Made by a program: the position numbers and the translations under genes
From: UBA9676 sp036522155
GTDB lineage: Bacteria; Actinomycetota; Actinomycetes; Streptosporangiales; Streptosporangiaceae
Direction: 5' to 3'
DNA length: 39,691 bases
NCBI GenBank assembly: GCA_036522155.1
Contig: DATDGI010000180.1
Location: 1 to 39,691 of the forward strand
The notes under the pieces: generated by a model
Told to the model about the DNA's origin: nothing
Seen by the model: the letters and a program-made list of their open reading frames with translations, nothing else
Database searches by the model: none
Shown here: positions 14,400-22,810 of the stretch, in pieces
Numbering within the stretch: the stretch's first letter is position 1
Layout of the letters: every line of letters begins with the position of its first letter

Positions 14400-15325
14400 G
14401 AGGGCAGCGCGTCCAGCCGCCGCAGGATCACGCCCTCGCGCAGCGCCCACGGGCAGACCTCGAGTTCCGCGAGGCCAAACAGATCCATCGCCGCGTCGGC
14501 CACCAGCGCGCCCGCGGCGAGCTGGGGTGCCCGGCCGCGGGACACGCCGGGCAGGTCGGCCCGCTCGGCCTGGGACATGGCCGCCAGGCGTTTGGCCAGC
14601 TCTGTGATGTCGGCGTGGCTGACAAGCCGCCGCACGTAGGGACCCTCACCGGAGGGAGCGGCGCCAGCGATCCTGGCCAGCTGCCGGAAGCTCTTGGACG
14701 TCGCCACCGCCCGGTCGGCCGGCCCGCTGCGGGTCACCTCACCGGCCTGGCGGGCGATCTCGGTCCGTATATGCCGGCGCAACTGGCGGACCTCGTCGGC
14801 CGACGGCGGGTCACTGGTGAACCAGTCCCTGGTCAGCCGGCCAGCCCCCAGCGGCAGCGAGATCGCCACATCGGGCACCTCATCGATGCCGGCCGCGATC
14901 TCCAGCGAGCCACCCCCGATGTCGAGCATCAGCACCTTCCCCGATGACCAGCCGAACCACCGGCGGACGGCGAGAAAGGTCAGCCGGGCCTCTTCCGGCC
15001 CGGGCAGCACCGAGATGTCGACCCCAGTGTCCGACCTGACCGAGGCCAGGACATCGTCACCATTTGCGGCGTCCCTGACCGCGGACGTGGCAAAGGCGAG
15101 CAGCTCCTCCACACCCTTGTCCTCGGCGATCTGCAGCGCCTCGCTGACAAAGGCGCGCAGCCGCAGGGCACAGCTGCGGGACAGCCGGTTCCCCGCCTCC
15201 AGGCTGCTGCCCAGGTGCAGTTCTGCCTTGTGTGAGAACACCGGCAGCGGCCGTCCGCCCTGATGGGCGTCCACTACGAGGAAGTGAACCGTATTGGAGC
15301 CAACGTCCAAAACCCCAAGTCGCAT
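14396..15325 (-). CDS. Ppx/GppA-family exopolyphosphatase
   Basis: A 309-residue two-lobed ASKHA-fold phosphatase of the short Ppx type found in mycobacteria. The phosphate-1 loop is LDVGSNTVHFLVVD at about 5-18, and the phosphate-2 loop is MLDIGGGSLEIA at about 132-143. Members hydrolyse polyphosphate or the pppGpp gamma-phosphate; the short forms act mainly on short polyphosphate. No ribosome site precedes the ATG; TAGCGT lies exactly 6 nt upstream, suggesting a leaderless transcript. With pst in the same window it adds to phosphate metabolism, but the two are 10 kb apart. Confidence 0.9.
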   Translation of the reverse strand: MRLGVLDVGSNTVHFLVVDAHQGGRPLPVFSHKAELHLGSSLEAGNRLSRSCALRLRAFVSEALQIAEDKGVEELLAFATSAVRDAANGDDVLASVRSDTGVDISVLPGPEEARLTFLAVRRWFGWSSGKVLMLDIGGGSLEIAAGIDEVPDVAISLPLGAGRLTRDWFTSDPPSADEVRQLRRHIRTEIARQAGEVTRSGPADRAVATSKSFRQLARIAGAAPSGEGPYVRRLVSHADITELAKRLAAMSQAERADLPGVSRGRAPQLAAGALVADAAMDLFGLAELEVCPWALREGVILRRLDALPS

Positions 15326-15337
15326 ACATTGACGCTA
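15326..15337 (-). promoter_or_regulatory. Leaderless-type -10 element of the Ppx/GppA gene
   Basis: TAGCGT at 15337-15332, then 6 nt, then ATG. This places the element at -12 to -7 if transcription starts at the A of ATG. The -35 is not clear. Confidence 0.5.
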
Positions 15338-15376
15338 CTGGGCCGAGGTAACTACCCGGCCTCAACCCCGCTGAGG

Positions 15377-16135
15377 ATGGAGCAGGAAGTGGCGCAGACA
15401 TCGCGCGGGATCAGGATCGAGCCGTGTGACAAGCGGGTCCGCATCTATCTGGCCGGCCAGCTCGTCGCCGACACCCTCCACCCGGTCCTGGTCTGGGAGG
15501 GACCCAGTTACCCGGTCTACTACCTGCCGACCGCCGACGTCCGGGCCGAACTGATCCCGGCCGGCCACAAGCACTCCCCCAGCCGCGGGGACGCGCAGGT
15601 GTTCGACGTCAAGGTGGCGTCCGCCACCGCGGCTGGCGCCGCCCTGCGCTATCCCGATTCGCCGTTGCCGGAACTGCGCGAGCTGGTCAGGTTCGACTGG
15701 AACGCGATGAGCGAATGGCTCGAAGAGGACGAACCGGTCTATACGCACGCGCGCAGCCCATACACCCGGATCGACATCCTGGCCAGTTCCCGGCACGTCC
15801 GGGTGGAGGTGGACGGGATCACCGTGGCCGAGTCCCGCCAGCCGCGCATCCTGTTCGAGACCGGCCTGCCGGCGCGGTTCTACCTGCCGCTCACCGACGT
15901 CCGGATGGACCTGCTCCAGCCGTCCGGGAAGTCCTCCCAGTGCCCCTACAAGGGCACCGCCAGCTACTGGTCGGTGGACACCGGCCAGCAGGTGCACCGC
16001 GACCTGGTGTGGATGTACCGGTACCCGCTTCCGGAGAGCCAGAAGGTCGCCGGGCTGGCATGCTTCTACAACGAGAAGGTGGACCTCTACATCGACGGCG
16101 AACGGCAGGAACGCCCGCGCACCCCGTTCAGCTGA
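15377..16135 (+). CDS. Double-DUF427 protein
   Basis: A 252-residue protein with two tandem DUF427 domains, at about 15-115 and 130-235. Each shows the family pattern: RVRIYLAGQLVADT then PVYYLPTADVR in the first; HVRVEVDGITVAES then RFYLPLTDVR and CPYKGTASYWSV in the second. ATG 15377 is used; GTG 15389, with GGAG 6 nt upstream, is at least as good. The biochemical function of DUF427 is unknown. It is divergent from the Ppx/GppA gene by 51 nt, and its 3' end overlaps the convergent dipeptidase by 8 nt. Confidence 0.88.
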   Translation: MEQEVAQTSRGIRIEPCDKRVRIYLAGQLVADTLHPVLVWEGPSYPVYYLPTADVRAELIPAGHKHSPSRGDAQVFDVKVASATAAGAALRYPDSPLPELRELVRFDWNAMSEWLEEDEPVYTHARSPYTRIDILASSRHVRVEVDGITVAESRQPRILFETGLPARFYLPLTDVRMDLLQPSGKSSQCPYKGTASYWSVDTGQQVHRDLVWMYRYPLPESQKVAGLACFYNEKVDLYIDGERQERPRTPFS

Positions 16136-17273
16136 CGCGGGTGAGCGCCCGGGCGGTGGTTTCCGCCTCGCGCAGGACCCGCAGGATGTTGCCGCCGGCC
16201 AGCGCCGCGCAGTCCGCCTCACTCCAGCCCCGCACCAGCAGTTCGGCGAACAGGGCCGGGTAACACGAAACGTCGGTGAGGCCCTCGGGCAGGTCGTCGG
16301 TCCCGTCGAAGTCGCCACCGATGCCGACGTGGCCGACCCCGGCTACCCCACGGACATGCTCGATGTGGTCGGCCACCTGCCCGAGAGTGGCCCGGGGGGC
16401 CGGGTAGCGGCGGGTGTACTCCTGCCGGAACGTGGCCCGGCTGGCCTGGTCGTGCGGGTCCAGCCCGCGCCGCTGCATCTCGGCCGCCAGTTCCCGCTCC
16501 CAGTCCCGGCACCGCGGCGAGATGAAGGCGGGCACGAAGGTGACCATGCACACCCCGTTGTTGCCGGGCAGCCGGGCCAGCATGTCGTCGGGCACATTGC
16601 GCGGGTGGTCGCACAGCCCGCGCGCGCTGGAGTGGGAGTAGATGACCGGCCCCTGGGCCACGTCGAAAACGTCGCGCATGGTGCCCGGTGCGGTGTGGGA
16701 CAGGTCGACGAGCATCCCGAGCCGCTGCATCTCCGCCACCACCTGGCGGCCGAACGAGGTCAGCCCGCCGGCGGCAGGCTCGTCGGTGGCCGAGTCCGCC
16801 CACGGCACGTTGGCGTTGTGGGTGAGAGTGAGGTAGCGGACCCCGAGCCGGTAGAGCATCCGCAGCACGCCCAGCGAGCTGGCAATGCTGTGCCCGCCCT
16901 CGGCACCCAGCAGCGAGGCGATCCGGCCGGCCGCGAAGATGCGCTCCACGTCGGCGGCCGTGAGGGCAAGTTCCAGCCGGTCCGGGTAACGGCCGATCAT
17001 GCGGTGGACGAAGTCGATCTGCTCCAGGGTGGTGGCGACGGCCGCTTCCCCGGCCAGCGACACCGGCACGTAGACCGACCAGAACTGCGCGCCGACCCCG
17101 CCGGCGGCCAGCCGGGGCAGGTCGGAGTGGGTATAGCCGAGCGGGGCCGCCAGGTCGGTGGTGGCCAGATCCTGGCCGCCTGCCTCCCGGAGTTCCCAGG
17201 CCAGGTCGTTGTGACCGTCCACCAGCGGGCTGCGCGCGAGCAGCTCCCGGGCGGTATCGAGATGGCTGGTCAC
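16128..17273 (-). CDS. Membrane-dipeptidase-like M19 peptidase
   Basis: A 381-residue zinc dipeptidase of the amidohydrolase-fold M19 family, related to renal dipeptidase. Metal ligands are visible: His21 and Asp23 in DGHNDLAW, Glu in GAEGGHSI, His in VDLSHTAPG and His in YSHSSARGLCDHPRN; the late Asp is in IGGDFDG. There is no signal peptide, so it is probably cytoplasmic despite the family name. The start is GTG 17273 without a ribosome site; TAGGCT lies 6 nt upstream. Substrates may be dipeptides or D-amino-acid dipeptides; sequence does not decide. Confidence 0.92.
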   Translation of the reverse strand: MTSHLDTARELLARSPLVDGHNDLAWELREAGGQDLATTDLAAPLGYTHSDLPRLAAGGVGAQFWSVYVPVSLAGEAAVATTLEQIDFVHRMIGRYPDRLELALTAADVERIFAAGRIASLLGAEGGHSIASSLGVLRMLYRLGVRYLTLTHNANVPWADSATDEPAAGGLTSFGRQVVAEMQRLGMLVDLSHTAPGTMRDVFDVAQGPVIYSHSSARGLCDHPRNVPDDMLARLPGNNGVCMVTFVPAFISPRCRDWERELAAEMQRRGLDPHDQASRATFRQEYTRRYPAPRATLGQVADHIEHVRGVAGVGHVGIGGDFDGTDDLPEGLTDVSCYPALFAELLVRGWSEADCAALAGGNILRVLREAETTARALTRVS

Positions 17274-17285
17274 CGGCCCAGCCTA
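17274..17285 (-). promoter_or_regulatory. Leaderless-type -10 element of the M19 peptidase gene
   Basis: TAGGCT (17285-17280), then GGGCCG, then the GTG start, the same spacing as at the Ppx and alcohol dehydrogenase genes. Confidence 0.45.
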
Positions 17286-17298
17286 CGCAGCCAGGCGG

Positions 17299-18297
17299 TC
17301 ACAGTGTCAGAACCGCGGCGCCTCGCACCCGGTCACCCGCCAGGTCAGCCAGGGCCTGGCTGGCCTGCTCGAACGGGTAGCTGGTCGTGCTCACCTTGAG
17401 GCGCAGCCGCCCGGCGAGGGTGAGGAAATCGGCCGCGTCCGCCCGGGTGTTGGACGTCACGCTGCGCAGGGTCCGCTCCTGGAAGAGGTGCCGCTGGTAG
17501 TCCAGTGACGGAATATCGGTCAGGTAGATGCCGGCGATGGCCAGCGTGCCGCCGCGGCCGACCGCGCTGAGCGCGGCCGGTACCAGGTCACCGGCCGGGG
17601 CGAAGATGATCGCCGAGTCGAGCGGTTCCGGGGCCGGGTCGAAGGAATCCTGCGCCGACACGACGCCCAGGCTGAGCGCGAGTTCCCGGGCGGCGGGGGC
17701 GCGGGTGAACACGTGCACGGCCGCGCCCTGGGCCATCGCCACCTGCGCCGCCAGGTGCGCCGATCCGCCGAAGCCCCAGATCCCCAGCGAGCCGCCGGGC
17801 GGGATCTCCGCGCGCAGCAACGCCCGGTAGCCGATGATGCCGGCACACAGCAGCGGGGCGAGTTCGGCGTCGGAGAAGCCGGCCGGCAGCGGGTGGACGT
17901 AGGCGCCCGCGGCCGTGAGGTACTCGGCGTAGCCGCCGTGCCGGTCCCAGCCGGTGTAGCTGGAGGCCGGGCACAGGTTCTCGTGGCCATGGCGGCAGTA
18001 CGTGCAGGTGCCGTCGGTTCTGGCCAGCCAGGCGACGCCGACCCGGTCGCCGGCCGCGAACCGGCCTGCCCCCGGGCCGGCCGCCACGACCTCACCCACC
18101 ACCTCGTGGCCAGGGGTGATGTCCGGTGCCCGCGGCGGCAGGTCGCCTTCGGCGAGATGCAGGTCGGTCCGGCAGACGCCACAGGCCCGGACCCGGATCA
18201 GCAGTTCACCGGCGCCCGGCTCGGGCACGTCCCGTTCCACCAGCCGCAGCGGCCCGGAAGCCATCGGCCCGGGCTCGTGTACCACCCATGCGCGCAT
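17299..18297 (-). CDS. Zinc-dependent alcohol dehydrogenase family protein
   Basis: A 332-residue medium-chain dehydrogenase. The catalytic zinc site is built from GVCRTDLH and GHEVVGEV. The nucleotide-binding motif is GIWGFGGSAHLAAQ. The structural zinc loop reads TDGTCTYCRHGHENLC, so the first of the usual four cysteines is Asp; three cysteines remain. The overall pattern fits the AdhA/AdhP-like group that oxidises small alcohols or reduces aldehydes. The natural substrate is unknown. The ATG has no ribosome site, but TAGCGT lies 6 nt upstream. Confidence 0.9.
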   Translation of the reverse strand: MRAWVVHEPGPMASGPLRLVERDVPEPGAGELLIRVRACGVCRTDLHLAEGDLPPRAPDITPGHEVVGEVVAAGPGAGRFAAGDRVGVAWLARTDGTCTYCRHGHENLCPASSYTGWDRHGGYAEYLTAAGAYVHPLPAGFSDAELAPLLCAGIIGYRALLRAEIPPGGSLGIWGFGGSAHLAAQVAMAQGAAVHVFTRAPAARELALSLGVVSAQDSFDPAPEPLDSAIIFAPAGDLVPAALSAVGRGGTLAIAGIYLTDIPSLDYQRHLFQERTLRSVTSNTRADAADFLTLAGRLRLKVSTTSYPFEQASQALADLAGDRVRGAAVLTL

Positions 18298-18309
18298 ATG
18301 CCCACGCTA
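18298..18309 (-). promoter_or_regulatory. Leaderless-type -10 element of the alcohol dehydrogenase gene
   Basis: TAGCGT (18309-18304), then GGGCAT, then ATG. The hexamer and spacing match the Ppx gene exactly. Confidence 0.5.
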
Positions 18310-18368
18310 CGGTGCGGGCGGCCGGCCGCTGTGGTGCCGGGCGCTAATTGCCTATGCAGGGATAAAGG

Positions 18369-18381
18369 TGATCAAAGATCA
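18369..18381. promoter_or_regulatory. TGATC-AAA-GATCA palindrome upstream of the conservon
   Basis: A perfect 5-3-5 inverted repeat in an AT-richer stretch of the 216-nt divergent region between the alcohol dehydrogenase gene and the conservon. Its position about 130 nt before the sensor gene suits an operator; the cognate regulator is unknown. The rest of the interval holds no gene. Confidence 0.4.
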
Positions 18382-18513
18382 TATCCATGGCTAAGATTCC
18401 CGATCCGCAGGAGCCGGGCGGCCAATCCTGCTAGCCTCGCACGCCGGGGGTCTTGCGAATAACCTTCGTAGCCGCTCCGTCACCGGTCCCTCCCGCACAG
18501 CCAAGGCCGAGCG

Positions 18514-21324
18514 ATGAGATTGCGTCCGAGGTCCGTCCGCACCAGGATTCTGCTGCTGACCATCGTCCCCATTCTCTGCCTGCTCGGGCTCTATTCCTTC
18601 GCCGCGACCGTCACCCTCGGCGACGCCATCAACCTGGCGCGATCGAACACGGTGAAGAACGCCACCGGCGAGCCCACCGGCCTATTCCTGGCCCAGCTCG
18701 AGGCCGAGCGGCTGCTGGCCGTGGTGTACCTGGCCGATCCGACCGCCGCCAACCTGGCCAGCCTGCAGAGTCAGGAAGCCGGGACCGCCGCCGCGGCCGC
18801 CTCCCTGCACCAGGCCCTCACCTCCGGCGCGACCATGAACGACGCCTCTACCGCGGAGAAACGCGCCATCGGCGCCCTGCTCGCCGGGGCGGCCAGCCTG
18901 CCCGCGCTGCATGCCGAGATCGCGGCCCGGGCCATCACCCGGCGGGATGCCTTCGCGGCCTACAACCGGCTGGTCGGGGACGCCTACTTCGTCCTCGGCG
19001 CGGTCATCAGTCAGCAGAACAACGCACAGGTGGTGGCCCAGGCGCTGGCGTTCGTTCATATGGGCCAGTCCGGAGACCTGCTGGGCCAGGAGAACGCGCT
19101 CCTCTACGCCGACCTGAGCAGCGGCCGGTTCACGGTCTCCGACCTCCAGCAGTTCACCGGACTGGTGGGGGCCCGCCGGGAGCTGTACGGCCAGACGCTG
19201 ACCGAGCTCGACCCGCAGTACGGCTCCTACTACCGGCGCGATGTCAGCCCGCACGCGCTCAGCTCCCTGGTCATGCTGGAGAACGCGGTCGTCAGGTACA
19301 CGCGGCCGGGCAAGCTGCCCCCGATCCAGCCGCAGGCCTGGCAGCAGGCGGTGGGCGGCGTCTCCACCGGGCTGTCCGCCGCGGGCAACGAGGCGGGGAA
19401 CGCGCTCACCCGGCAGGCCAACAACGAGGCCCGGACCATCTACCTGAGACTGGTCCTGGCCGGCGGGGTGGGCATGTTCGCCGTGCTGCTGTCGATCTTC
19501 ATGTCGTGGTGGCTGGGCCGGCGGCAGGTTGGTGAACTGGCCAGGCTCCGGGAATCCGCGCTGGAACTGGCGAACACCAGCCTGCCCGACCTGGTCCGCA
19601 GGCTGGCCGCCGGGGAGAAGGTCGACCTGCCCGGGCCGGCCCCGCACAAGGCCGCCAGAACGCGTGAGATCCGGCAGGTCGAAGAGGCCTTCGCCAGCGT
19701 GCAGCAGACCGCCGTGGCATCCGCGGTGGGGCAGGCGCAGCTGCGCCATGGGATCAGCGACATGTTCCGCAACCTGGCCCGGCGCAGCCAGTCGCTGCTG
19801 CACCGGCAGCTGACCCTGCTCGATGCGATGGAGCGCCGGGCCAAGGACCCGCAGGAACTCGACGACCTGTTCCGGGTGGACCACCTGGCGACCCGGATGC
19901 GGCGGCATGCCGAGAGCCTCATCATCCTGTCCGGGGAAGCACCCGCCCGGGGCTGGCGTCACCCGGTGCCGATGGTGGACGTGCTCCGGGCCGCGGTGGC
20001 GGAGGTGGAGGACTACACCAGGATCAAGGTGACCACGGCCAGCCCGGCCTCGCTCACCGGCCCCGCGGTCGGTGACGTCATCCACATCGTCGCCGAGCTG
20101 GCCGAGAACGCGACCATCTACTCGCCGCCGCAGACATCGGTCACGATCCTGGGCGGCATGGCCGGCCAGGGCTACACGATCGAGGTCGAAGATCGCGGGC
20201 TCGGCCTGGGCGCTGGGCACCGGGATCAGCTCAACGCGCTGCTGGCCGACCCGCCCGCGTTTGACCTCACCGGGGGCGACCAGCTCGGCCTCTTCGTCGC
20301 CGCGCAGCTGGCCAAGCGGCACAACGTGCGGGTCTCGCTGCGGCCGTCCCCTTATGGCGGGACCACCGCTATTGTGCTGATCCCGCACTCACTGGTCATC
20401 CCCGGGGCGGTGCCGCCGCGGGAGCCGTCGGCGCTGCCGGCCGGGAGCACCGCGCGGGCCATCGCCCGGCCCGCGATCGGCACCGGGTACGCGGGCTTCC
20501 TGCCGGACGCGGGCAGCCAGGAGGAGGACCTGACCGGGAGCGCGGTGGGAAGCCTGGCCGGGGCGTCACCGGCTATCCCGGCCGGGTCGTCGCTGGCGGG
20601 CCTGGCCGTTTCCGCGGCGGATGCCGCGGCTGAACCGCCGGCCGATGAGCCGGACCGGGCCGCCGGGGCCGCCGCCGAACCGGGCGATGGCCTGGGTGAG
20701 CGCCCGGGCGAGTCCACCGCACCGCAGCCCGCGGTCGCCGCCGCGCCCGGCCCGGCGGGAGATGACGCGCTGGATTCGGCCCGGCTGCCCCGGCGGATCC
20801 GGCAGGCGAACCTGGCCCCGCAGCTAAGGGAGGGCCCGGCCCGGCCCGCCACCCAGCCGGACCTGCGGCTGCTCACCGGGCGGTCGCCGGAAGAGAGCAG
20901 GCAGGCTTTGTCATCGATCCAGCGCGGGTGGGAGCGCGGGCGGTCGGTGTTCGACCCCTTCCCGCACGGTTACCGGGGCAGCGGTGACGGCACCGGCCAG
21001 CCCGCCGACGGCAACCGCACCGCCGACGGGGACAGCGGCGCCACCGCTGAGGGCGCCGTCGCCGGCGGCGGCCCGGGCCCGCCGGACGGCCCCGCCATTG
21101 ACATCGGCGGGAACGTGGCCAGCCCGGCCAGCCCGGCCGACGGGCAGGACCCGGCGCCCGACGGGACAGACCACGCGCCCGTCGCGACTGACCCCGCGGC
21201 CGACGGGAGCGACCCCGCGGCGGACGGAAGCGACACTGCGGCCGCGGGCGTGGCCGCCGATGGCGCCAGCAGCCCCGCCGACGCCGGCACCAGCAGCGGC
21301 CTGAGCTCACACGGAGACGACTGA
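18514..21324 (+). CDS. Conservon sensor: nitrate-sensor-like membrane ATPase (CvnA-type)
   Basis: First gene of a four-gene conservon. The 936-residue protein has a membrane helix at about 9-32, a roughly 270-residue extracellular helical sensor (NIT-like), a second helix at about 310-334 and a short HAMP-like linker. A dimerisation region lies around 405-470. A GHKL ATPase spans about 485-630, with N-box IVAELAENATIYSPP near 520-535 and G-box EDRGLGLG near 556. The last 300 residues are disordered and Ala/Pro/Gly/Asp-rich, ending in PAADGSD repeats. The usual phosphorylatable His context of true kinases is weak, as in other CvnA proteins. It likely passes an external signal to the roadblock/GTPase module. 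Confidence 0.9.
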   Translation: MRLRPRSVRTRILLLTIVPILCLLGLYSFAATVTLGDAINLARSNTVKNATGEPTGLFLAQLEAERLLAVVYLADPTAANLASLQSQEAGTAAAAASLHQALTSGATMNDASTAEKRAIGALLAGAASLPALHAEIAARAITRRDAFAAYNRLVGDAYFVLGAVISQQNNAQVVAQALAFVHMGQSGDLLGQENALLYADLSSGRFTVSDLQQFTGLVGARRELYGQTLTELDPQYGSYYRRDVSPHALSSLVMLENAVVRYTRPGKLPPIQPQAWQQAVGGVSTGLSAAGNEAGNALTRQANNEARTIYLRLVLAGGVGMFAVLLSIFMSWWLGRRQVGELARLRESALELANTSLPDLVRRLAAGEKVDLPGPAPHKAARTREIRQVEEAFASVQQTAVASAVGQAQLRHGISDMFRNLARRSQSLLHRQLTLLDAMERRAKDPQELDDLFRVDHLATRMRRHAESLIILSGEAPARGWRHPVPMVDVLRAAVAEVEDYTRIKVTTASPASLTGPAVGDVIHIVAELAENATIYSPPQTSVTILGGMAGQGYTIEVEDRGLGLGAGHRDQLNALLADPPAFDLTGGDQLGLFVAAQLAKRHNVRVSLRPSPYGGTTAIVLIPHSLVIPGAVPPREPSALPAGSTARAIARPAIGTGYAGFLPDAGSQEEDLTGSAVGSLAGASPAIPAGSSLAGLAVSAADAAAEPPADEPDRAAGAAAEPGDGLGERPGESTAPQPAVAAAPGPAGDDALDSARLPRRIRQANLAPQLREGPARPATQPDLRLLTGRSPEESRQALSSIQRGWERGRSVFDPFPHGYRGSGDGTGQPADGNRTADGDSGATAEGAVAGGGPGPPDGPAIDIGGNVASPASPADGQDPAPDGTDHAPVATDPAADGSDPAADGSDTAAAGVAADGASSPADAGTSSGLSSHGDD

Positions 21325-21337
21325 CCTGGGGACGCAC

Positions 21338-21778
21338 GTGACTGACGACCAGCAGCCAGGTCCCGGTGGGGCGGCGGACACCGGGCTGAGCTGGCTGCTT
21401 GACGACCTCGTCGCCCGGGTCCCGCACATCGACAAGGCGCTGATTCTTTCCCGCGACGGCCTGGCCATCGGGGCGTCGCGCGGGTTCACCCGGGCCGAAG
21501 CCGAGCACATGTCGGCCGTCGCGGCTGGCGTCCAGAGCCTGGCCCGGGGCGCAAGCGAGCACTTCGGCGGCGGCGCCGTCCGGCAGACGATCATCGAGAT
21601 GGAGAACTCGTTCCTGTTCGTGACCGCGGCCGGTGAGGGCAGCTGCCTGGCCGTGCTCAGCCCGATCAACGCCGACGTGGGCCTCGTCGCCTATGAGATG
21701 GCGATCCTGGTCAAACGGGTCGGGCTGCATCTGTCGGTCGGCCCCCGGCCGGTGCTGGCCAACCGGACCGTGGAATGA
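21338..21778 (+). CDS. Roadblock/LC7 domain protein (CvnB-type)
   Basis: A 146-residue single-domain roadblock protein starting GTG 21338 with a GGGG-type ribosome site. The core LSWLLDDLVARVPHIDKALILSRDGLAIGAS is the classic start of the bacterial roadblock/MglB fold; in MglB this fold acts on the partner Ras-like GTPase. It is 13 nt after the sensor gene and its stop overlaps the DUF742 start by ATGA. By analogy with MglB and known conservons it should bind the GTPase encoded two genes downstream. Confidence 0.93.
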   Translation: MTDDQQPGPGGAADTGLSWLLDDLVARVPHIDKALILSRDGLAIGASRGFTRAEAEHMSAVAAGVQSLARGASEHFGGGAVRQTIIEMENSFLFVTAAGEGSCLAVLSPINADVGLVAYEMAILVKRVGLHLSVGPRPVLANRTVE

Positions 21779-22158
21779 GCGGCATGCGCGGGCGCGACGA
21801 CAGCTGGCTGGACGACGAGGCCGGGCCGGTGGTCCGGCCCTACGCGCTCACCCACGGCCGGACCCGCCCGGCCGGGGCGCTGCTGGACGTGATCGCGATG
21901 ATCATCGCGGTGCGGGGGGTGCAGGCCGATCTGACGGACCTGGAACCAGAGCACCTCCGGCTTCTCCGGCTGTGCGCGCTGCCGACCTCGGTGGCCGACC
22001 TGGCGGTGGACCTCGATCTGCCGCTGGGCGTTGTCCAGATCCTGCTCGGCGACCTCCGGGAGCGCTCGCTCATCACCGTCCACCAGCCTGTCCCACCGGC
22101 CAACCTGCCCGGCGCGGACATCCTCAGAGAGGTCGTCGATGGTCTACGCCGGCTCTGA
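21775..22158 (+). CDS. DUF742 protein (CvnC-type)
   Basis: A 127-residue member of DUF742, always found in conservons. Characteristic segments are VVRPYALTHGRTRP near the start and LRLCALPTSVADLAVDLDLPLGVVQILLGDL, a winged-helix-like region, in the middle. Role unknown; an adaptor between sensor and GTPase is the usual guess. Its end overlaps the GTPase start by 20 nt. Confidence 0.93.
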   Translation: MSGMRGRDDSWLDDEAGPVVRPYALTHGRTRPAGALLDVIAMIIAVRGVQADLTDLEPEHLRLLRLCALPTSVADLAVDLDLPLGVVQILLGDLRERSLITVHQPVPPANLPGADILREVVDGLRRL

Positions 22159-22744
22159 CGAGACCGGTGTCCCGGTCTCCATCAAGATCCTCGTCGCGGG
22201 TGGTTTCGGGGTGGGCAAGACCACACTGGTCGGGTCGGTCTCCGAGATCCGGCCGTTGCGCACCGAGGAAGCGCTGACCGAGCCGGGCCGCCGGGTGGAC
22301 GTCCTGATCGGGGTGGAGCGCAAGGGCACCACCACCGTCGCGCTGGACTTCGGCCGCATCACCATCCGCGACAATCTGGTGGTCTACCTGTTCGGGACGC
22401 CAGGCCAGGAGCGGTTCTGGTTCATGTGGGACGACCTGGCGCGCGGCGCGCTCGGCGCGGTCGTGCTGGCCGACACCCGGCGGCTGGCGGGCTGCTTCCC
22501 GGCCGTGGACTACTTCGAGAAGCACCACGTGCCGTTCGTGGTCGCGGTGAACTGCTTCGAGGGCGCCCGCGAGTACGAGCCCAAGGCCATTACCTCGGCG
22601 CTCGACCTCGACCCGCTGGTGCCGGTGGTCCTGTGCGACGCCCGGCAGCGCTCATCGGGCCGGGACGTCCTGGTCGCACTGGTCGAGCACGCGCTGGCCA
22701 TCCTGCGCCGCAACCCACAGCCGCCGCCCGCCCCGGCCACCTGA
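22139..22744 (+). CDS. Conservon Ras-like small GTPase (CvnD-type)
   Basis: A 201-residue GTPase starting ATG 22139. G1/P-loop is GGFGVGKTT at about 21-29, the switch II region is FGTPGQERFWFMW and the base-recognition part is VAVNCFEG, in place of the canonical NKxD, as usual in this family. It closes the four-gene operon; a GC-rich double hairpin follows. In Streptomyces, conservon GTPases tune secondary metabolism and development. No cytochrome P450 follows here, unlike some conservons. Confidence 0.93.
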   Translation: MVYAGSDETGVPVSIKILVAGGFGVGKTTLVGSVSEIRPLRTEEALTEPGRRVDVLIGVERKGTTTVALDFGRITIRDNLVVYLFGTPGQERFWFMWDDLARGALGAVVLADTRRLAGCFPAVDYFEKHHVPFVVAVNCFEGAREYEPKAITSALDLDPLVPVVLCDARQRSSGRDVLVALVEHALAILRRNPQPPPAPAT

Positions 22745-22752
22745 CCGGCCGG

Positions 22753-22794
22753 CGGGCCGCTCTCCAGAAGCGGCCCGGCCGTCAGGCCGGGCCG
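22753..22794. terminator. Overlapping hairpins between the conservon and the convergent epimerase gene
   Basis: CGGGCCGCT pairs with AGCGGCCCG (about 22753-22777), and immediately after it CGGCCCGGCC/GGCCGGGCCG (22771-22794) forms a 10-bp stem with a GTCA loop. The two share bases, so they are alternatives. No U-tract; likely a bidirectional terminator between convergent genes. Confidence 0.6.
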
Positions 22795-22810
22795 GTAAGG
22801 CCGGCCCGCG

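Noticed and set aside
18682..20388. Long minus-strand frame opposite the conservon sensor
   Set aside because: Antisense shadow; the plus-strand frame has GHKL ATPase motifs and couples to the next genes.
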